A stretch of DNA of 64,000 nt from Neorhizobium sp. SOG26 (lineage in GTDB: Bacteria; Pseudomonadota; Alphaproteobacteria; Rhizobiales; Rhizobiaceae), in contig NZ_CP025513.1 of assembly GCF_003491345.1 (NCBI RefSeq), forward strand, positions 671,501 to 735,500. The letters run 5' to 3'. Under the pieces are notes generated by a model. That model made no database searches and was not told where the DNA came from. It saw nothing but the letters and a program-made list of their open reading frames with translations. Position 1 is the first letter of the stretch. Every line of letters starts with the position of its first letter. The position numbers were made by a program, and so were the translations under genes. Positions 62,428-64,000 of the stretch are shown one piece after another.

Positions 62428-62520
62428 TCAACTTGCGAGGGCACCAAGAGTGGTCATTCCGACCGTCAGAGCAAAGATGATAAACAGCAGCCAGCGTGCT
62501 TGATGTATGCTTTCTTCCAT
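62428..62520 (-). CDS. 30-aa membrane peptide
   Basis: The ATG at 62520 has a very strong ribosome site (AAAGGAGG) 5 bases upstream. It encodes MEESIHQARWLLFIIFALTV and GMTTLGALAS, a single transmembrane helix. A longer frame upstream is open but lacks a comparable ribosome site. A GGAAC-N18-GTT promoter-like sequence lies 26 bases upstream, so it may belong to the general-stress set. No family is recognised. Confidence 0.6.
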   Translation of the reverse strand: MEESIHQARWLLFIIFALTVGMTTLGALAS

Positions 62521-62544
62521 GGTTGCCTCCTTTTTCAATGGGGC

Positions 62545-62570
62545 AACACCTGCTCCTTTGCGGCGGTTCC
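62545..62570 (-). promoter_or_regulatory. EcfG-like promoter of the 30-aa peptide (18-base spacing)
   Basis: On the minus strand GGAAC (62570-62566) is followed after 18 bases by GTT (62547-62545), one base longer than the other copies in the window. It is in the right place, 24 bases before the start. Confidence 0.45.
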
Positions 62571-62692
62571 GCCCCAGGACCTTATCCTCAGGCTCCGCCG
62601 TCATAAGTCCGAAATCGGATGGCCATTGGTCCAGCAGCACGTCAGACTGAAGGCTGACGCGGGGTAGTGACGCGAGCGCGATGCCGCAGCCT

Positions 62693-62724
62693 GATTGATC
62701 GCACGTGGTCTCCCGCGATCAATC
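62693..62724. repeat. perfect inverted repeat
   Basis: GATTGATCGC and GCGATCAATC form a perfect 10-bp inverted repeat across 12 bases, just after the stop of the leftward 55-aa ORF. It may be a terminator without a U run. Confidence 0.45.
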
Positions 62725-62755
62725 AATTGCTGGATAAGCTACATCAGGTCGGAGG

Positions 62756-62923
62756 TTAGTGGTCCTGCTGTTTCGATAACCGCATCGCCCGAAGCCGCGC
62801 GGTCTTCTCGTCGCGCGCCTTCTTTTCAGCTTCCGCCGCGAGCTTTGCGAACTCGGTCGTTTGCTCGAAAGCGGCTCGTTTCATTTCGGTGGTGGTGGGC
62901 TTTTTCTGTGTCGTGTCCGTCAT
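62756..62923 (-). CDS. small charged hypothetical protein, 55 aa
   Basis: The frame from ATG 62923 to TAA 62756 encodes MTDTTQKKPTTTEMKRAAFE followed by a Lys/Ala/Glu-rich helix (FAKLAAEAEKKARDEKTARL). It is a soluble, probably helical peptide. The composition is that of a real small rhizobial protein, and no other frame here is better. Function unknown. Confidence 0.5.
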   Translation of the reverse strand: MTDTTQKKPTTTEMKRAAFEQTTEFAKLAAEAEKKARDEKTARLRAMRLSKQQDH

Positions 62924-63000
62924 GCACGAGTAGTTAGGCCAGTGTCGGGTCGCGGCAAGGCTGAACCTGAGCTTCCCACGCCAGAAATCAACGGGCGTGC

Positions 63001-63753
63001 TCAGAGGCCGGCTTGCTTGCGCAAACGGGTAAGTTCATCCTCAGTGAGCGGTCGGCTTTTGCCCTTGGCCAGCTGCCCCAGCTCGATATCCCCCATCCGG
63101 ACGCGAACGAGCCTCAGGCACTCGAAACCGAGCGCTTCGAGCATTCGTCTGATCTGGCGGTTCTTTCCCTCTTGCAGTTCCACTTCGATCCAGGCGTTCT
63201 TGTCGCCCTGTCGGAGCAGTTTGACCGCAGAAGCCCTCAGGAACTCGCCGTCGTGCTGCACGCCGGCCGCCATGTGCTCCAGAAACTCGGTGTCTACCGA
63301 TCCCTTGACCTGAACGTGATAGGTCTTCGCCACATGTGTTTCGGGATCGAGCAGCCGCTGCGCGAACACAGTGTCGTTGGTGAACAGCAGCAAGCCTTCG
63401 CTCGCTTTGTCCAGCCGGCCGACCGGCGACAGGTGGGGCACGTCATAGGCTTCCAGGCAGCTGAATACGGTCGGCCGCCCCTCGGGATCGTCCCTGGTCG
63501 TGACCAGACCCCTCGGCTTGTTCAGCAAGAGATAGACCTTGGATGCCGCGGCGACACGAATGTCATCGACGGAGATCTTGTCACGGGTGATGTCCACCCA
63601 GCTGTTCAGGCTTTTGTCGACGCGGCCATTGACCTTTACCTGGCCGCCCGCCACGAGCTGCTCCGCTTGCTTGCGCGAACAAAAGCCAAGCTTGGAAAGT
63701 GCACGGGGTAGCGTGACCCTGACGCCAACTGCCGCGGACCGGCTGTTCTTCAA
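63001..63753 (-). CDS. pseudouridine synthase (RsuA/RluB/E/F family)
   Basis: This 250-residue enzyme has an N-terminal S4 RNA-binding domain (RALSKLGFCSRKQAEQLVAG) and the RsuA-type catalytic motif GRLDKASEGLLLFTND, whose Asp is the nucleophile, with YLLLNKPRGLVTTRDD and GKNRQIRRMLEALGFE. It converts a specific rRNA uridine to pseudouridine. The start is TTG at 63753 with AAGGAG about 7 bases upstream. The exact rRNA site cannot be decided. Confidence 0.92.
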   Translation of the reverse strand: MKNSRSAAVGVRVTLPRALSKLGFCSRKQAEQLVAGGQVKVNGRVDKSLNSWVDITRDKISVDDIRVAAASKVYLLLNKPRGLVTTRDDPEGRPTVFSCLEAYDVPHLSPVGRLDKASEGLLLFTNDTVFAQRLLDPETHVAKTYHVQVKGSVDTEFLEHMAAGVQHDGEFLRASAVKLLRQGDKNAWIEVELQEGKNRQIRRMLEALGFECLRLVRVRMGDIELGQLAKGKSRPLTEDELTRLRKQAGL

Positions 63754-63818
63754 GATCCACTCCTTCTTGCCGCTGCTTCGGTCTTTGACCTAACCTGACA
63801 TTCCTGGAAGCGCCAGAG

Positions 63819-64000
63819 CTAGACGTTCTCCGTTGTGGCGGGTTGGATGTGCTGTGGTGCGTTCAACTGCAGGTCCGCCAGGCAGGTCTCTATCCTGTGC
63901 ACCAATGCCTCGCGGGTCGGGCGAACCGACCACAGGATGTCGCTGAACAGCCTTTCGTTGATACCGCCAGCGATGTACTCGGACAGGCAGAAGGCAAAGC
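63819..64000 (-). CDS. C-terminal part of an unknown protein
   Basis: The last 59 codons of a leftward gene that begins beyond the right edge read FAFCLSEYIAGGINERLF and end NAPQHIQPATTENV. The segment looks like the helical C-terminus of a soluble protein, with RPTREALVHRIETCLADLQ. I do not recognise a family. It ends 65 bases from the pseudouridine synthase gene on the same strand. Confidence 0.6.
   Translation of the reverse strand, partial: FAFCLSEYIAGGINERLFSDILWSVRPTREALVHRIETCLADLQLNAPQHIQPATTENV

Noticed and set aside
1-64000. tRNA, rRNA, CRISPR arrays, insertion sequences and prophage genes
   Set aside because: I looked for the T-loop motif, spaced direct repeats, transposase or integrase motifs and terminal repeats, and saw none that could be supported.

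Overview
The window is about 64 kb of GC-rich alphaproteobacterial DNA. The protein families, an operon set typical of rhizobia, EcfG/RpoE2-type promoters (GGAAC-N17-GTT) and a CtrA box in front of minC point to Rhizobiaceae (Rhizobium, Agrobacterium, Ensifer or Shinella type). In this family minCDE usually sits on a secondary chromosome or chromid, so this is probably chromid sequence; that is inference. I see no tRNA, rRNA, IS element, phage or CRISPR array. Most of the window is dense, well-ordered metabolic operons.

Layout. 1-2659: start of a leftward ccoN (cbb3 oxidase) with a perfect FixK/FNR box, then a rightward TPP riboswitch driving thiX-thiY (thiamine-precursor uptake, with no ATPase gene). 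2663-8782: leftward GntR-TRAP(PQM)-idnD-uxuA operon for sugar acids, with a perfect palindromic operator. 8856-19924: LacI regulator, divergent from a ten-gene operon for four-carbon sugar acids (ltnD-otnK-otnC-otnI-denD-SDR) and its own CUT1 ABC importer. 19977-22046: FAH-fold enzyme and YghU glutathione transferase. 22220-26258: bacteriophytochrome, receiver protein, receiver-HWE kinase and a convergent single-domain receiver. 26397-28289: CtrA box and minCDE. 28338-39716: a mixed stress/cell-envelope stretch (lytic transglycosylase, DUF892, Mn catalase, DUF808, PAP2, DUF1206, two NUDIX) interrupted by a GntR/two-component flavin monooxygenase/aldolase module. 39801-42381: modABC. 42413-47848: LacI plus a polar amino-acid-type ABC importer, a 2-hydroxyacid dehydrogenase and a small protein. 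47915-49003: divergent DUF3597 and BA14K genes. 49075-53024: glcDEF. 53119-60528: BRCT protein, SURF1, cyoABCD and an MFS transporter. 60592-64000: M24 peptidase, a Gly/Asn-repeat secreted protein, two very small ORFs, an RsuA/RluB-type pseudouridine synthase and the tail of an unknown gene.

How it works together. The first third is substrate-scavenging: each catabolic operon carries its own importer and its own one-component regulator, and a palindrome that fits the regulator family can be read next to it. Respiratory genes (ccoN, cyoABCD, glcDEF) and light and stress sensing are interleaved. At least four small or stress genes scattered over 20 kb share a GGAAC-N17-GTT promoter, suggesting a general-stress (EcfG/RpoE2) regulon.

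Most notable: the shared EcfG promoters; the CtrA box at minC; the C4 sugar-acid operon with two entry dehydrogenases and a dedicated ABC importer; the RutA/RutF-like pair without other rut genes; the LacI-controlled amino-acid-type importer with a 14-bp palindrome; a single-base frameshift in a NUDIX gene; a 5' fragment of a glucarate-dehydratase gene; and a phytochrome relay with an HWE kinase fused to a receiver domain.
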